From a virus: 48,745 bases of DNA. Position numbers and translations under genes: made by a program. This document shows positions 47,039 through 48,745 of the stretch, piece by piece. Position 1 is the first letter of the stretch. Each line of letters starts with the position of its first letter. Below the pieces are notes generated by a model. It had not been told where the DNA came from. It searched no databases and worked only from the letters and a program-made list of their open reading frames with translations. The stretch is from positions 1-48,745 of IMG/VR virus record IMGVR_UViG_3300009506_000053. One strand, written 5' to 3'.

Positions 47039-48467
47039 ACGCTGCCGCGTCGACATCAACACATTCATCGAGTACGTCCTGGGGGTGAAGCAGCACCCCT
47101 TCCACAGGAAACTTCAGAATCTCGCCAACACGCATCAACACCTGTGTCTGGATGCGCCTGTCGAGCATGGGAAAAGTTTCCAGATGTCCGTGGCCAGGCC
47201 GCTCTGGCTGATCGGCAACAACCCCTATCATACGCTGGCCATCGTTTCCAACAGCATCGACCATCCGATTCGCTGCCTCGAGCTGATTCGCCAGCATCTG
47301 ATGCACAACGATAGGCTGCACGAGGTCTTCCCCAACCTGAAGCTGAAGCAGAACACGAAGACCGATGTGACCATCGAGCGTGGCAACACCTCGCTGAAAG
47401 ATCCCACGCTGCTGGCCGTCGGAATTGGCGGAATGATCATCGGTAGGCGTTTCTCTGGTCTCATCCTCGATGACATCCAGGACTTCGACAACACCTATAC
47501 CCACGAGCAGCGCCGGAAACTCTGGAGCATCCTGGAAAGCACGGTGCTGAATCGCGTGCTCCAGGAGGGGTTCGTGATCGACATCGGGACTCCATGGCAT
47601 GTGGAGGACGCCAGGGCCCAGCTCAGAAATATGGAGGGCTATCGCTATTTCCGCTTCGATGCGATGGACGGACTGTGGCCAGAAACGTACAAGGATCCCA
47701 CGACTGGCCACGTATATGGATTTCCGCCCGAGCGCCTCGAGCTGAAGCGCAAGCAGATGACGTCGATGGAATTTGACAGACAATATCGTTGTGTCAGCAG
47801 CAGCGGCAGTCTGGCCGTGTTCCGCAGTGAAATGTTCGACAAGGCGAAGAATATGGGCCGCGGATTAAACCTCGGTCGAAACGTATCGCCACAACTCGCT
47901 GTGGTCTCTGGAGTTGATCTTGCTCTTACAAAGCGAGAGACCGGCGATAAAACGGTGATCGTGACCGGGACAGTCGACGGAAACATCAAGGAGATTCTGG
48001 ACATCCGTGCTGGGCGCTGGGAGATCAACGAGATCGCCAAACAGATCCTGGAGGTGCTCCGACTGTACGGGGCCCAACATTACGGCTTCCGTGTCGAGAA
48101 TAATGCATGTCAGGGATACGTCCATCAGGTGTTGCAGAACAGGGAGATGATGAAATCCCTTGGGGCAACGGATCGAGAGTTCGAGAACATCAGGATCTAC
48201 TCGCACTACACGGGGCCGAAGAAGTATGACCCCATGGTCGGGATCAGGGCGCTGGCTGCTGATTTCGAGCACGAGCGTGTGAGGTTGCCTTGCAGTGAGG
48301 ATGGGGTGCCCGATCGGCATATCAGCGACCTGATCACCGGCTTCCTGAGCTGGGATCCATTGGCCCACACGAGCGACTTTGTGATGGCCTACTGGCTTTG
48401 GTATGAGCAGATCCGGCGGTTCATTCGAGTCGACGAGGGGGAGTTCAGCGATCTTGGTGTTTGGTAA
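46914..48467 (+). CDS. terL: Terminase large subunit (packaging ATPase-nuclease)
   Basis: 517 residues from ATG 46914. The ATPase has a P-loop variant PVEHGKS (82-88) and Walker B ILDD (Asp186-Asp187). A coupling segment with DIGTPWH follows. The RNase H-like nuclease begins VVSGVDLAL, with later acidic clusters (RALAADFEH, DRHISDLI). The protein motor packages DNA into the prohead and cuts concatemers. Start choice is open: 46914 (AAGGAAG upstream) gives long overlap with the small subunit; 46959, 46971 or 46998 are alternatives, and the last has GCAGGAAAG. Confidence 0.92.
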   Translation: MSLYGGGTSYSKSSRMPKEMLEATRRKVMELDLEIQKRILIERCRVDINTFIEYVLGVKQHPFHRKLQNLANTHQHLCLDAPVEHGKSFQMSVARPLWLIGNNPYHTLAIVSNSIDHPIRCLELIRQHLMHNDRLHEVFPNLKLKQNTKTDVTIERGNTSLKDPTLLAVGIGGMIIGRRFSGLILDDIQDFDNTYTHEQRRKLWSILESTVLNRVLQEGFVIDIGTPWHVEDARAQLRNMEGYRYFRFDAMDGLWPETYKDPTTGHVYGFPPERLELKRKQMTSMEFDRQYRCVSSSGSLAVFRSEMFDKAKNMGRGLNLGRNVSPQLAVVSGVDLALTKRETGDKTVIVTGTVDGNIKEILDIRAGRWEINEIAKQILEVLRLYGAQHYGFRVENNACQGYVHQVLQNREMMKSLGATDREFENIRIYSHYTGPKKYDPMVGIRALAADFEHERVRLPCSEDGVPDRHISDLITGFLSWDPLAHTSDFVMAYWLWYEQIRRFIRVDEGEFSDLGVW

Positions 48468-48533
48468 TGCACTTGCCAAAAGCCAGGGTTGTCTGTATAC
48501 GCCGGACTATGAGGGGTATGGGAACGTGCGCAA

Positions 48534-48745
48534 GTGGGCTTCCGAGATAGGGTTAGGGCATTCTTCAGAAGCTCCCCCTCACCATCCGAGGTCTATGCAT
48601 CCGGAGTCCTGGCTGGGCTTTTCCAGGCCATGGAAGAGCCTCCGGTTGACGCTGGGCCTCTAGGTGAGATCGAGCGGGACAATCCGACTCTCCATCGCGT
48701 GGTCCAGACGATCGCGACGGACGCCGCCGGCGTCGAGCTGGTCCT
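48534..48745 (+). CDS. Portal protein, true N-terminus (continues at base 1 across the circular junction)
   Basis: GTG 48534 opens a frame reading MGFRDRVRAFFRSSPSPSEV, then YASGVLAGLFQAMEE, a typical HK97-type portal start. It runs without a stop into the terminal repeat, where it is in frame with the portal gene at the window's left end. It adds 32 residues before the ATG at 29. GAGGGG lies 17 bases upstream, a little far. The short gap 48468-48533 after the terminase gene holds no other feature. Confidence 0.85.
   Translation, partial: MGFRDRVRAFFRSSPSPSEVYASGVLAGLFQAMEEPPVDAGPLGEIERDNPTLHRVVQTIATDAAGVELV
48602..48745. repeat. Right copy of the 144-bp terminal direct repeat
   Basis: Identical to bases 1-144; see the left copy. 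Together they show that the contig is circularly closed or terminally redundant. Confidence 0.97.

Noticed and set aside
1-48745. Diversity-generating retroelement or retron
   Set aside because: No reverse transcriptase frame and no template/variable repeat pair were seen.

Overview
The window is an essentially complete genome of a tailed temperate dsDNA phage (Caudoviricetes, siphovirus-type) with a GC-rich sequence, opened inside the portal gene. Bases 1-144 are repeated exactly at 48602-48745, so the contig closes into a circle of 48,601 unique bases. The portal gene crosses the junction: its start lies at 48534 and its stop at 2146. The sequence does not identify the host. Strong GGAGG ribosome-binding sites and many GTG/TTG starts indicate a bacterium. 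A full tyrosine integrase, an XRE regulator and an orphan C5 methyltransferase indicate a temperate life style.

Layout. (1) Virion module, rightward, 46541-48467 and 1-19160: small and large terminase, portal fused to a MuF domain, prohead protease, HK97-type capsid protein, head-tail connectors, two tandem tail-tube paralogues, a tail assembly chaperone pair, a 1044-residue tape measure, distal tail proteins and a 1348-residue tail-tip protein. (2) 19174-19680: two small membrane proteins (XhlA-like and holin-like), then a strong terminator. (3) 19833-23950: replication/recombination, with a Sak4-like ATPase, a DUF5675 protein (possible lysis factor), a RuvC-like resolvase and a DnaB-N/RepA-type helicase carrying a C-terminal winged helix. 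(4) Leftward operon 27330-23947: hypothetical gene, LAGLIDADG endonuclease ORF, DUF6166, zinc protein, XRE repressor, integrase, DNA methyltransferase. (5) Leftward operon 29594-27700: HerA-like ATPase plus a small zinc-ribbon protein. The two leftward operons share an upstream element carrying paired GTGTCG-N3-CGACAC operators. (6) 29955-31735: rightward operon encoding a sliding-clamp-like protein, a small membrane protein and a GP88-family protein, with unusual GGCC-rich wording. (7) 31736-32793: a kilobase without genes, dense in inverted repeats and GTGACAAG iterons, the best candidate for an origin or partition site. (8) 32794-41700: many small accessory genes, an encoded tRNA with CAT anticodon, a MazG-like protein, an HNH endonuclease and a second XRE regulator. 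This region contains a run of overlapping small genes (35754-38281) joined by ten copies of one ribosome-binding/start sequence. (9) 41758-46544: host-interaction genes, including a parallel beta-helix tailspike-like protein and a possible glycosidase-fold protein.

The items most worth following are the HerA/zinc-ribbon pair under a shared prophage-type promoter element, the small-gene array with its reused junction, and the iteron-rich inverted-repeat region next to the clamp/GP88 operon.
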